Assembly: GCA_033557465.1 (NCBI GenBank)
Contig: CM066031.1
Location: forward strand, 1,227,205,312 to 1,227,269,311
Length of the DNA: 64,000 nt
DNA from: Ichthyophis bannanicus
Lineage: Eukaryota > Chordata > Amphibia > Gymnophiona > Ichthyophiidae
Direction of reading: 5' to 3'
Part shown: one piece after another, positions 33,801 through 43,673 of the stretch
Layout of the letters: every line of letters begins with the position of its first letter
How positions within the stretch are numbered: the stretch's first letter is position 1
Program-made: the position numbers and the translations under genes
Notes under the pieces: generated by a model
Database searches by the model: none
What the model was told of the DNA's origin: nothing
The model's input: the letters and a program-made list of their open reading frames with translations, nothing else

Positions 33801-36145
33801 GCTCTTAGAAACAGGTAAGTCAGTGAACCACTGAGTAACCTGACGTAAAGACTCCTTATTGAAGAGATTTTCTCCAGTGCAAGGAGTATTACCCAGTCTT
33901 TGTTGTGCCCATTTGTCTAAGTCTGAAGCTTGGAGCCAGGCTCTAAGTCGTGCTCCTATAGCTATAGCAGAAGTCCTGCTAACAGACAAATGAGTCTAGG
34001 GAAGCACGAGTAAGAAACCAAGAGATATTTTGAATATGACTAAGCAATGAGGAATAGTCTGCAGTCTTGGGTTCTGAAAGAAAGGGAGTCAAAAGATGCA
34101 ATTTCTTTGTGACCTCCTCAAGAGATAGACTCAAAAAATATATGAGAGAATTCTTGCTGAAAGCATGGATGTCTGGAAGGTTTGACGTCCAAAGGCATCT
34201 AGTGTCTTAGACTCACAACCTGGCGGATAAGAAGAGTGCTTTTTCTTACTCTTCACCCGCCTCATTGCTGATTCCACTACAATGGAATGACGAGGAAGTT
34301 GAGTCTTTTGAAACCCTGGAGAGGGAGGCACCTGATATAGGAGATCAGTTGCTCTGGAAGGTGGGGGTACCCTTAAAGGTGCTTCCCACATTCCTAGAAG
34401 ATCCTGCAAGGAATGATGCAAAGGAAGCATTATGTTTTCCTTTGCTTCAGTAGAAACAGAGCCTTGTATAGGATCATGTCCAGGGATAGAGATGGCAAGT
34501 GATCTTGCCATATCCCGAACTAGCCTGGGCACCGAAGGATGTATCTGCACGGTGCAATATGGGATCCTTAACGGATGGACGCTGGTACTGGAGGTCAGGA
34601 CCAGCGACAGTCAGTAGCACATCGTCCATGTCAGGTATCGACTCCAAACTTGGTATAGAAGGGAGCGATCCTGTTGAAAGAAGCATGGAAGGAGCTGGCC
34701 ACGATGCTACAGTGGATACCGGTATCAATACCGGTACCGATGTTGGAACCGAACCAGACAGACATCGGAACAGCCATTGGCGACAGCTCAATCGGTACCG
34801 AGGTTAACTGAAAACTTTCGGCAGTCACCCTCGGCACCAAGCCTCCGGTATCGACAGGACACGGTACCAAGGCATGTCGGAACCGCGTCTTCCAGACTAG
34901 AGATAGATTCCAAACTTGGCATTGAGGATAATGTAGACATCGGTACCAACTTTGGTACTGTGTCTGATACCGATGGATGAAACCCAGCCGGTGGCAATCC
35001 AAACTGCATCGGAGGAACCGAGAGTTGTGGATCCGAACCATCGGAACCGAGCCTTCGGTACCGACGGGAGCCGGTACCAAGGCGAGTCGGTACCCAATCC
35101 TCCAAACTGGAGATCGATTCCAGACTCGGCATCGAAGGAAGCGAGTTTATCGATGCATGTCTGGAGGGTACTGACATCAGAGGCAGTATCGGTGCTGGTA
35201 CAGATACTGGAAAGTCAGTCTAGAACATATGCACCGGTCCTGTAGGTACCAAGGATGCCAGACAATCCCTGGTGAGGAGTGTTTCCAACACCAGTGCTGA
35301 TGCCGGGGTATCGGTACCGCTCGAAGCGGATGCCACCACTAGACACAGCTCAGGAATGTTCTGTGGGGGGTGAACTCCAGGAACCACCTGAAACCCCACA
35401 TAGGCTTTGGAGGCCGAAGACTCCCGCCGGGGTTTTGAAGCCAATGAGCCCTTGAGGGCAAGGCCAGAGCCGTCTACATGCTGTGCATGAGACCTACCAC
35501 TCGAGGGTTGGCTAGTCTTAACAGACTGTTTGTGGGTTACCTGATCCTGTGTAGAAGAAATGGTTGGTGCCCTGAAGTTGGAAGGGAACCTCATATCGAG
35601 GGAAACTATGTTGAAAACTTCTTCTCACAATACTGTTGCCCGAGGGCTCTGGAGGAAAAAGGTCAGGACCCAAAGAGCTTAGACCCCAGTTATGGGAGTC
35701 TAAAAATAAAGTTGTACCGCCACAGTTTGAACATTTCTTGGAGAAAGTGGCTGGCGGTTCCATGAAGGACATGGAGAGGCCTGGAAGGCCTGAAAAACCG
35801 TAAGACACTGAGAAGAAAAAAATATTCCCTAAAAGGAAAAAATTTTACAAGAAGAGAGAAAGAAACACCGACAGTACCGGTGGCGTCGGGGAGACAGCCG
35901 TGACCACAAGAAAACTAAAGGATTAAAAGAAGAATTTTCTGCGGTGACAGGAGGACATCCTGCTAGCTCCGCGGAAAAATGAAAACTGAGGAGAGGCAGT
36001 TGGGAAAGGCAGGAAGGCAGCACGCAGGCATGGTGGGATGCTTCCAAAAGCTTTCTGATTGGACGCTGGGAAGCGTTCCCGTGCAGGCTCCGTCGGTACC
36101 GACGTACCCATATGTGAAGACCCATTTCTGCTTGTTCCTGGAGAT
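30871..36145 (-). mobile_element. Degraded DIRS retrotransposon with readable ends
   Basis: The left end cagttacttacctgtaacag is preceded by AG and the right end gttcctggagat is followed by AG. An ICR is present at 31120-31215. From 31216 to 33600 the coding body is nearly unreadable, but atgctctctagcaagggccc at 32779 aligns with the RNase H region of other copies and keeps the expected spacing from the left end. About 0.57 kb is missing between that point and gag. Gag itself is better preserved (33615-35763). It represents a subfamily distinct from the 38069 copy. Confidence 0.82.
33615..35763 (-). pseudogene. DIRS gag of the degraded copy
   Basis: Start at ATG 35763 (MEPPATFSKKCSNCGG), parallel to MEKPAPGFKKCTKC of the other copies; the first Cys pair is kept but later metal-binding positions are damaged. 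The C-terminal half has SAIAIGARLRAWLQASDLDK and GNTPCTGENLF, the conserved gag block. The middle (about 34700-35330) is again rich in ggtacc and ggtatc motifs. Frameshifts divide it into at least four pieces. Confidence 0.78.
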
Positions 36146-36147
36146 AG

Positions 36148-36417
36148 GCCACAGACTTATCTGGGCCAGGGCAGACAGGCCTATTTGTAATACTGCACCA
36201 GTCCACATATACCTTGCCACCTGCTGGAGAGACAGACAAAACAGACTTCAGTGCTGCTCCAGAGTATATACTAGTGATGACATCACTGAAAGCTGTTCTA
36301 ATCTGCCTCCACCTGTGGGCAGGGAAGCATAATAAACTTGTCTGAATTGGCCTAGCAGAATAAAGGAAGCACCCATTTTTTGGCAGATATCACAAATGGC
36401 AGAGAATGAGCCAGGAA
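36148..36417. other. Unclassified spacer between two DIRS elements
   Basis: It contains gtgatgacatcactg and cctccacctgtgggcagg, loosely like the palindromic modules but without clear arms. No gene is seen. Confidence 0.3.
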
Positions 36418-36682
36418 AGCACAGTTACTTACCTGTAACAGGTGATCTCTGGGAACAGCAGGAATTAGTCCTCACATATGGGTACAACGGAACAAACGGA
36501 GCCTGCGCGGGAAAGCTCCCCCAGCTTCCCAGAAAGGAAAGCTTTTGGGGCCTCCCACAGTGCATGCGCGCTGCCTTCCCACCTTCCTGACCAACTCTCC
36601 TCAGTTCGAGTTTAAAGCTGAGACAATAGAGAGAGGAAAGGAAAGAGAGAGGGATACAACTCCCAGGGGAGGTGGGTGGGTT

Positions 36683-36778
36683 GTGAGGACTAATTCCTGC
36701 TGTTCCCAGAGATCACCTGTTACAGGTAAGTAACTGTGCTATCTCCAGGAACAAGCAGGAATGAGTCCTCACATATGG
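36683..36778 (-). repeat. ICR of the outer DIRS
   Basis: gtgaggactaattcctgctg ... gtaagtaactgtg joined to ctatctccaggaacaagc ... cctcacatatgg. The two halves are inverse copies of the left and right termini. Confidence 0.85.
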
Positions 36779-37091
36779 TGACTCCCTAGCTAAGATGCCG
36801 GGGAGATCCCCCTCCAAGGGTTCCTCATCTTCCTATGGATCTCAGGCATCCATTCAGGGAAGGTGGGCAGGAGCTGTTTAAGAATGGAACAGGTGTCTGA
36901 GGACAGCCTGACCAAACAAGGCATGCCGGTGGGAGTCCTTGTCCAAGCAGTAATGGGCTGTGAAGGTATGAACCGAGGCCCAGGTGGCTGCTCGACAGAT
37001 CTGATCGATGGATACAGAATGAAGATAAGCCATAGATGTGGCCATGGCTCTCACATTGTGAGCTGTGACATGGCCTTCCAGAGAAAGGTTC

Positions 37092-37670
37092 TTACTCTGG
37101 TAAGCAAAAGAAATACACTGAGCAATCCAATTGGATAGTGTTCTTTTTGGAGACTGGAAGTCCTAAATGAGAAGGATCAAAAGCAACAAAAAGTTGAGAA
37201 GACTTTCGATGTTGCTGTGTCCTGTGGATGTAAAAGGCAAGAGCTCTTTTACAATCTAACGTATGTAGGTTCCTCTCTGCACTGGATGCATGAGGAGCTG
37301 GAAAAAAGACAGGTAGATATACCTCTTGATTAAGATGAAAAGGTGAGACCACTTTAGGCATAAAGTGAGGATTTGTCCTAAGGACTACCTTATCATGATG
37401 GAACCTTGTATAAGGTGTATTAGCCACTAAAGCCTGCAGTTCACTGATGCGGTGAGCCGAAGTGATTGCAATAAGGAAAATGACTTTCCAGGAAAGAAAT
37501 TTCAAGGAGGTAGTGGCTAAGGGTTCAAAGGGTGGCTTCATAAGCTGACCAAGAACCACGTTTAAGTCCCATGCCACCGGAGGAGGCCGAATGGGAGGTT
37601 TAGTTAAAGTTAGACCTCTCATAAATCTTGCAATAAGAGGATGAGAGGAAACAGGTTGTCCATTGATAGG
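37092..37670 (-). pseudogene. Tyrosine recombinase fragment of the outer DIRS
   Basis: The open frame covers MRGLTLTKPPIRPPPVAWDL, the first catalytic Arg region ITSAHRISELQAL and the variable middle down to FDPSHLGLPVSK, then shifts frame (QLDCSVYF). The HxxR and Tyr region is still legible at DNA level to the left (ctcacattgtgagctgtgac at 37051-37070). The N-terminal core-binding part is lost at the deletion junction near 37672. Confidence 0.8.
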
Positions 37671-37671
37671 C

Positions 37672-38066
37672 TGAAGAGATGTCTTGGGTATGCTTAAGCC
37701 AAATGAAGAATTCCTCCCTTTTATCCTCTAGAAGAAAAGGGAGGAAAGTGTGCAGTTTCTGTGCAACTTCCTTTAGAAACATACCCATGTAAAGGCTATA
37801 TGAATTGATTCTGGCAATAAGCATACTGGCTTGGAAGATTTTCCTACCAAAGGCATCCAAGGTCCTGCATTCTCTTCCTCGAGGAGCAGAAGTGTCTCTT
37901 TGTACTCTTTATCCTCTTCATAGCTGACTGCACCACAATGGAATGGTGAGGAAGCTGAGTTTTCTGAAATCCAGGACAAGGAGGGACACGATACATAGTG
38001 TCCAATCTACGAGAACGAGGCGAGAGAGTGAGAGGAGTCTCCCATAGATCAATCATGTGTTCATAA
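37672..38066 (-). pseudogene. Gag C-terminal part of the outer DIRS
   Basis: Contains HMIDLWETPLTLSPRSRRLD, then LYMGMFLKEVAQKLHTFLPF, matching gag of the other copies. It begins at 38066 exactly where the inner DIRS inserted and ends at the internal deletion near 37672, where recombinase sequence begins. At least one frameshift lies near 37860. Confidence 0.82.
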
Positions 38067-38115
38067 AGCACAGTTACTTACCTGTAACAGGTGATCTCTG
38101 GGAACAGCAGGAATT

Positions 38116-38255
38116 AGTCCTCACATATGGGTACGTCGGTACCGACGGAGCCCGTGCGGGAAAGCTCCCCAGCTTCTTAGAATAGAAGCTTTTGGGACCT
38201 CCCACTGCACATGCGCACTGCCTTCCCGCCTTCCTGAACAGCTCTCCTCAGTTTC
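38116..38255 (+). repeat. Inner DIRS ITR, left copy
   Basis: 140 bp from agtcctcacatatgggtacg to ctctcctcagtttc; the exact inverse stands at 43509-43648. It contains the palindrome cgtcggtaccgacg. Outward of it the left end adds 47 bp (cacagttac...gaatt), which is matched only by the ICR. Confidence 0.9.
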
Positions 38256-38336
38256 GAGTTTATAGCTGAGTCAACAGAGAGAGGACAGGAAGATAGATAG
38301 ATAAAAGATACAACTCCTAGGGGAGGTGGGTGGGTT

Positions 38337-38432
38337 GTGAGGACTAATTCCTGCTGTTCCCAGAGATCACCTGTTACAGGTAAGTAACTGTGCTATCTCC
38401 AGGAACAAGCAGGAATAAGTCCTCACATATGG
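38337..38432 (-). repeat. Inner DIRS ICR
   Basis: gtgaggactaattcctgctg to gtaagtaactgtg, joined at 38393-38394 to ctatctccaggaacaagcag ... cctcacatatgg. The halves are inverse to the two ends, so the ICR encodes the circle junction tgtgctatc, whose other strand reads gatagcaca and holds the AG found at both insertion borders. Confidence 0.9.
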
Positions 38433-38528
38433 GGACTCCCTAGCTTAGATGCATGGGATCCCCTGTAAAGGTTCGCCATCTTCGTATGGATCTCAGGCAT
38501 CCATTCTGGGAAGGTGGGCAGGAGTTGT

Positions 38529-39650
38529 TTAGGAATGGAACAGGTGCTTGAGGACAGCCTGGCCAAACAAGGCATCCCGGCGGGAGTCCTTGTCCAAACA
38601 GTAATGGGCTGTGAAGGTATGAACCGAGGCCCAGGTAGCGGCTCGACAGATCTGATCTATGGAAACAGAGTGCAGATGAGCCATAGAAGTTGCCATGGCC
38701 CTCACATTGTGAGCAGTGACATGGCCTTCCAGAGAAATGTTTTTGCTCTGGTAAGCAAAAGAAATACACTGAGCAATCCAATTGGAAAGTGTACGCTTGG
38801 AGACTGGAAGTCCCAAATGGGAAGGATCAAAGGCCACAAAAAGTTGAGAAGACTTTCGATGTGGCTGAGTCCTATTAAGGTAAAAAGCGAGAGCTCTTTT
38901 ACAATCCAGAGTATGAAGGTTCCTCTCTGCATTGGATGCATGAGGAGCTGGAAAAAAGACAGGTAGATATACCTCTTGATTAAGATGAAAAGGCGAGACC
39001 ACTTTAGGCATAAAGTGGGGATTCGTCCTAAGGACCACCTTATCATGATGAAATCTTGTGTAAGGTGGATTAGCCACTAAAGCCTGCAGCTCACTGATGC
39101 GGCGAGCCGAAGTGACTGCAATGAGGAAGATGACCTTCCAGGAAAGAAATTTCAAGGAGGTGGAAAACATTGGCTCAAAAGGTGGCTTCATAAGTTGACC
39201 GAGCACTAGATTCAAATCCCATGCGACCGGGGGTGGTCTGATGGGAGGTTTAGTGAGAGTCAGGCCTCTCATGAATCTTGCAACAAGAGGATGAGAGGAG
39301 ATAGGTTGTCCATTTATATGTTTCAAGGATGCTGCAATAGCGCTTAAATGGACTCTTACCGAATTCGTCTTGAGGCCTGCATTGGATAGATGCAGGAGAT
39401 AATCAAGAAGAGAATTCAAAGGAAGTGCCAGAGGGTCAAGACCCTGCTGAGCACACCAAATGGAAAAACGTTTCCATTTGAAAGCATAGGAACGCCTGGT
39501 AGAGGGTTTCCTAGAGGCAGAAAGGATATCTTTCACTGGTTGGGAAAGATGAAAGTCTTGAAGGCTTAAGCCTTCAGTAACCAAGCACTGAGGTGAAGGG
39601 ATTTGGGGTTTGGGTGCCACAAAGTCCCCTCCTCCTGAGACAGGAGGTCT
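38529..39650 (-). CDS. DIRS tyrosine recombinase (YR), catalytic residues intact
   Basis: The recognisable recombinase starts near VKDILSASRKPSTRRSYAFK (a core-binding, SAM-like segment) and runs to the stop at 38529. All expected catalytic positions are visible: Arg in TSARRISELQAL, the HxxR box in TAHNVRAMATS and the nucleophilic Tyr in VHTFTAHYCLD. The same frame stays open upstream, across RNase H and RT, to 41486, so the true start is uncertain; in DIRS1 the YR ORF also overlaps the RT ORF in another frame. The enzyme would join the cDNA circle to the genome. It is the most complete YR of the window. Confidence 0.88.
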   Translation of the reverse strand, partial: RPPVSGGGDFVAPKPQIPSPQCLVTEGLSLQDFHLSQPVKDILSASRKPSTRRSYAFKWKRFSIWCAQQGLDPLALPLNSLLDYLLHLSNAGLKTNSVRVHLSAIAASLKHINGQPISSHPLVARFMRGLTLTKPPIRPPPVAWDLNLVLGQLMKPPFEPMFSTSLKFLSWKVIFLIAVTSARRISELQALVANPPYTRFHHDKVVLRTNPHFMPKVVSPFHLNQEVYLPVFFPAPHASNAERNLHTLDCKRALAFYLNRTQPHRKSSQLFVAFDPSHLGLPVSKRTLSNWIAQCISFAYQSKNISLEGHVTAHNVRAMATSMAHLHSVSIDQICRAATWASVHTFTAHYCLDKDSRRDALFGQAVLKHLFHS

Positions 39651-41486
39651 GGCGCAGCTCCCAGATCCAAGTAGGATCCCTGGGAGAGCTGTAGAAGTAG
39701 AGGGAACCACACTTGGCGTGGCCAGCGTGGAGCTATGAGGATCATAGTTCCATGATCCCTCTGGAGTTTGAACAGAGTCTTGGGAATCAAAGGAATGGGT
39801 GGAAAGGCATATAGGAATGCCTGATTCCAATTCAGGAGAAAGGCGTCCGTAGCCTGAGCTCCCTGACACGGAGTTCTGGAACAGAACCGGGGAAGTTTGG
39901 CATTCCACGGACTTGCAAAGAGGTCTATGTCCGGGGTCCCCCATTCCTGAAAGATTCGGTTTATTTGGTCCAAATGTAGGGACCATTCGTGTGGGAGCAG
40001 AACTCGACTGAGCCTGTCTGCCCGAGAGTTTTGAACTCCTGGGAGATACACTGCTAGCAGGTGAATCTGATGCTCTCTGGCGAAGGCCCATAGTCTTAGA
40101 GCTTCGTTGCAAAGCGACAGAGAGCCCGTCCCTCCTTGTTTGTTTATGTAAAACATGGCCACCTGATTGTCCGTCTGAACTAGGACAGTGAGGTTGGCTA
40201 GGAGGGAGTGGAAGACCTTGAGGGCAAGGTAAATTGCTCGCAGTTCCAGAAGATTGATATGAAGGGTGGTCTCCTGTAGAGACCAAGTGCCCTGAGTGGA
40301 GAGAGTTTGCAGATGGGCTCCCCACCCTGTTTGGGAGGCATCTGTTGTGAGGGTTGCTTGGGGTAGCAATGGTTGAAATGGAGCCCCCAACAACAGATTC
40401 TTGGTGGAAGTCCACCAGTGGAGGGACCAAAACAGACGATCGGAGGTTTGTATTTGGTCTGAGAGCGCTCCTGACGCCTGAGTCCACTGAGTGGCCAGGG
40501 TCCATTGAGCTGCTCTCATATGAAGACGAGCATAGGGCACCACATGCACTGTGGAGGCCATATGACCCAGTAGGCGTAGCATTTCCCTGGCTGTCAAGTG
40601 AGTGCTGGACTGAGCTTGGGAGGCCAAACTCAGGAGGCGCTGGCCTCGAACCTGTGGAAGGTAGGCCCTTGCAGTGATGGTGTCCAACTGGGCCCCTATG
40701 AATTCTAGAGATTGAGTAGGGATGAGTTGGGACTTGGGAAGGTTTACTACCAGTCCCAGATACTGCAAAAGGCTCCTTGTGTGGTCCAGGGAAATCTGGG
40801 CCTGTGACTGAGTTGGAGCTCGGATGAGCCAGTCGTCCAGATATGGGAAGACAAAGATTCCCATGCCTCTTAGAAATGCGGCTACGACTGCCATGCATTT
40901 TGTGAATACTCTTGGAGCAGAGGCTAGACCGAAGGGGAGTACTCTGTATTGGAAATGTTTTCCCTGAAACAGAAAGCGAAGATACTTTGTGGGATGGATG
41001 GATGAGTATATGTGTATACGCATCCTGTAGGTCTAGAGAACAAAGCCAGTCCTGACCCTGGAGGTAAGGAAGGAGAATGCCGAGAGACAGCATTTTGAAT
41101 TTCTCCTTGAAGAGAAATTTGTTCAATTCTCTCAGATCTAGGATTGGTCTGAATCCCCCTGTCTTCTTTGGAATGAGAAAATAAGGGGAGTAGAAACCGG
41201 ACCCTTGTTGAGGAAGAGGAACCTCTTCTATGGCCCCTTGGGCAAGAAGAGAGGAAACCTCTTGACCCAACAGGGTTAGGAGAGATGGGGGAGAATTGAA
41301 TGGTCTCACCATATGATGGGGAGGAAGGCTGGAGAAATGAAGTTTGTAACCCTCTCGAATGATAGAGAGGGTCCATTGTTCTGTTGTGATTTGTTCCCAT
41401 CTGGGAGCAAAGTGAACCAACCTTCCGGGTATGGTGAGAGGTTCTGGTTGTGTTAGAACCAGAAGTGGCAAGTTCCCTAGGAGCAA
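39566..41486 (-). pseudogene. DIRS RT-RNase H-methyltransferase-like ORF, one 2-nt deletion
   Basis: The N-terminal RT part (YSPYFLIPKKTGGFRPILDL, LCSLDLQDAYTHILIHPS) is read in the frame starting at 41486. Near 40985-40992 two bases are missing relative to 19337-19370, and RT goes on in the next frame: VLPFGLASAPRVFTKCMAV, YLDDWLIRAP, then RNase H TTDASQTGWGAHL, LELRAIYLALKVF and QTDNQVAMFYINKQGGTGS. It closes with DIDLFASPWNAKLPRF, FLYAFPPIPLIPKTLF and LIAPRWPRQVW, the methyltransferase-like region of DIRS1-type elements, and stops at 39566. Apart from the 2-nt loss I see no other damage, so RT could be expressed only with a frameshift or in trans. Confidence 0.88.
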
Positions 41487-41487
41487 G

Positions 41488-43293
41488 TCAAAACCCCTGA
41501 GGGGTTGGAGCCTGCTGAGCTACAGTAGCTGCTGCAGGCTTAGCTCGTGCTTGTTTGGATTGCTGACGCTTAGCAGTATAGCGAGGTTGAGAAGACTGCT
41601 GGCCAGTATTTGAAGCAACTCTGGCCTTCTTATAGTAAGGCCTTTTAAAAGACTTTTTCTTAGTAGGAATTGAAGTGGACTTTGAAAGTCTTTCCAAGGT
41701 GGCATTTTCAGCATCCATCTGGGTGGCTTTGATTTGCCACTCTTCCCCAAATAAGTTCTCACCTGTACAGGGCAGATTACGTAAGCCATCTAGAACCCAA
41801 GGTTCCAGATCAGAGGCCTGGAGCCAAGCAAGACGTCGGGCTGCAATAGCAATGCCCGAAGCCCTACTGGCTCCCTCAAAGGAATCATATGCTGCCCTAT
41901 TAGAGAACTTAGAAACCTCTAAGAGTTGTTTCACTAGGGAAAGGAAACCCTGCTTTTTATCCTCAGGGATAAAGGGGGCAAAATGCCGCACCTTTTTGGC
42001 AAGTTCCTCCAGGAACATGCCCATATAGAGACTGTAGGAATTAATCCTGGCTATAAGCATACTAGCCTGGAAAATTTTCCTACCAAAAGAGTCCAAAGTC
42101 TTACATTCCCGTCCTGGAGGGGTGGAAGAGTGCCTTTTGGTACTCCTAATCTTCTTCATTGCAGACTTCACCACAATAGAGTGGTGGGGCAATTGAGTCT
42201 TTTGGAAACCAGGAGAAGGAGGGACCCTATACATGGTGTCCAACCTACGGGAATAAGGAGACAAAGTCAAAGGATTTTCCCAGAAATCCATCAGTTGTTC
42301 TTGAAGGATTTCATGGATAGGCAGGGTAACTGCCTCCTTAGGGGCCTTTGAGTATCCCAAAATATCCAGTTTTTTGGATCTGGGTTCCTTTTCAGAGGAT
42401 GTGGTAATAGAAAGGGCTGTAGCCATATCTAAAACAAAGTCCTGGAAGGACAAATCCTCTGGAGGGGACATTCTCCTTTTAGGAGAAGAGGGCTCCTCAG
42501 GTAAGTTGAGTGAAAACTCAGCAGAATCATCAGAGGAGTGAAAATCCTCAGAGGAATCGGTGCTTTCCTCTAACGCACGATACGCGTACCGATCGGTATC
42601 GATATCGGGCGTATCGGGTATGGAACCGGTATGGAGCGAAAGCCCATACGGTACCGACTTGCGTTTAGAGGTGGACGGCCTCGATACCGGCATGGCGGAC
42701 GATACCGGTATCGGGCCCGGAACCGCTGAAAGCGGAACCGATGGCGTTGCAGCTTTAATGAAAGCCATGACGGCCTGCTGCATGGACTGTACAGTATCGC
42801 CCATGGACGCCATAGCTGCCTGGATGTCGGTACCGGAGTGACCCGGTACCCCAGAGCAGGCTAACAGGTGATCTGTCGAGGCCGTAGCATCGATATCAAC
42901 CTGAGACCCCTGAATTGGCGTTTTTGGAAGTTGGACTTCCCGCCGGGGTTGTTTGGCTGGGGCAGGGTCCTCAAGTTCTAAGCTAAGAGCCTCTCGATGC
43001 TTTGAAGGAGATTTGCTCTTTGAGGACTTGCCCACAGAAGGTTTGGTTACCTGAGATCCATCCGGAGAAGAAGACCTGGATGACTGTGATGCTGTATTCT
43101 CTGAAGCAAACAGCACATGGAATTTGTTGGCCCGGTTCTGCAGCCCACGTTTAGACATGTGGGAGCAAGATGGGCAGTCCGGTATGGAATGGTCAGGCCC
43201 CAAACATTTCAGACACCAGTCATGGGTGTCTGTGACTGAAATAACAGCATTACATTTGGTACACTTCTTAAATCCAGGGGCTGGCTTCTCCAT
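41488..43293 (-). CDS. DIRS gag-like ORF1, intact
   Basis: 601 codons from ATG 43293 (MEKPAPGFKKCTKC); the frame extends 15 codons further upstream, but the MEKPA start is shared with the copies at 44702 and 21671. N-terminal zinc-type cluster: CTKC, then CLKC, a His and CPSC (about residues 10-45). A Ser/Lys-rich linker and a low-complexity Pro/Val/Ser part follow. The C-terminal half has LYMGMFLEELAKKVRHFAPF, the conserved block GIAIAARRLAWLQASDLEPW and NLPCTGENLFGEEW, and ends in a Gln/Ala-rich basic tail. The role is inferred as particle or nucleic-acid binding. The stop at 41488 is four bases from the start of the pol frame, which lies in another frame. Confidence 0.9.
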   Translation of the reverse strand: MEKPAPGFKKCTKCNAVISVTDTHDWCLKCLGPDHSIPDCPSCSHMSKRGLQNRANKFHVLFASENTASQSSRSSSPDGSQVTKPSVGKSSKSKSPSKHREALSLELEDPAPAKQPRREVQLPKTPIQGSQVDIDATASTDHLLACSGVPGHSGTDIQAAMASMGDTVQSMQQAVMAFIKAATPSVPLSAVPGPIPVSSAMPVSRPSTSKRKSVPYGLSLHTGSIPDTPDIDTDRYAYRALEESTDSSEDFHSSDDSAEFSLNLPEEPSSPKRRMSPPEDLSFQDFVLDMATALSITTSSEKEPRSKKLDILGYSKAPKEAVTLPIHEILQEQLMDFWENPLTLSPYSRRLDTMYRVPPSPGFQKTQLPHHSIVVKSAMKKIRSTKRHSSTPPGRECKTLDSFGRKIFQASMLIARINSYSLYMGMFLEELAKKVRHFAPFIPEDKKQGFLSLVKQLLEVSKFSNRAAYDSFEGASRASGIAIAARRLAWLQASDLEPWVLDGLRNLPCTGENLFGEEWQIKATQMDAENATLERLSKSTSIPTKKKSFKRPYYKKARVASNTGQQSSQPRYTAKRQQSKQARAKPAAATVAQQAPTPQGF

Positions 43294-43508
43294 GAGGAGA
43301 AAATTGAGTAGGCCGAGAGGCCTCTCTGAAGTGACCAAAAAGCTAAAAAATAAGAAAAAAGAATTATAATTTTTTAAAGAAAGAAAGAAAAGACCGGCGA
43401 TACCGGTATCGGTATGGGGAAGGCAGGTACGCGGTCTAAAGAAACAAATAAAATAACAATTTCTTCAGCGGTGACAGGAACACGACCTGCTGGCTCCGCG
43501 GAAAAAGA

Positions 43509-43648
43509 GAAACTGAGGAGAGCTGTTCAGGAAGGCGGGAAGGCAGTGCGCATGTGCAGTGGGAGGTCCCAAAAGCTTCTATTCTAAGAAGCTGGGGAGC
43601 TTTCCCGCACGGGCTCCGTCGGTACCGACGTACCCATATGTGAGGACT
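43509..43648 (-). repeat. Inner DIRS ITR, right copy
   Basis: Inverse of 38116-38255 with no difference that I can find. The outer 23 bp (tattcctgcttgttcctggagat region) differ from the left end and are matched by the second half of the ICR. Confidence 0.9.
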
Positions 43649-43673
43649 TATTCCTGCTTGTTCCTGGAGATAG

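Larger units (their letters stand above)
38069..43671 (-). mobile_element. Inner DIRS retrotransposon, young and nearly intact (5.6 kb)
   Basis: Inserted in gag of the outer DIRS. AG occurs directly outside both ends (38067-38068 and 43672-43673); the outer gag reads tcataaag/aatctcat across the empty site. ITR segments at 38116-38255 and 43509-43648 are inverted and I find no difference over 140 bp. Order on the minus strand: 5' ITR, gag, RT-RNase H-methyltransferase-like, YR, ICR, 3' ITR. Gag and YR frames are intact; RT carries one apparent 2-nt deletion. DIRS elements replicate through a circular DNA that their tyrosine recombinase integrates, which explains the absence of a longer target duplication. 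Confidence 0.95.

Noticed and set aside
38529..41486. A 985-residue host protein
   Set aside because: It carries RT motifs at one end and a tyrosine recombinase at the other and lies between DIRS termini.
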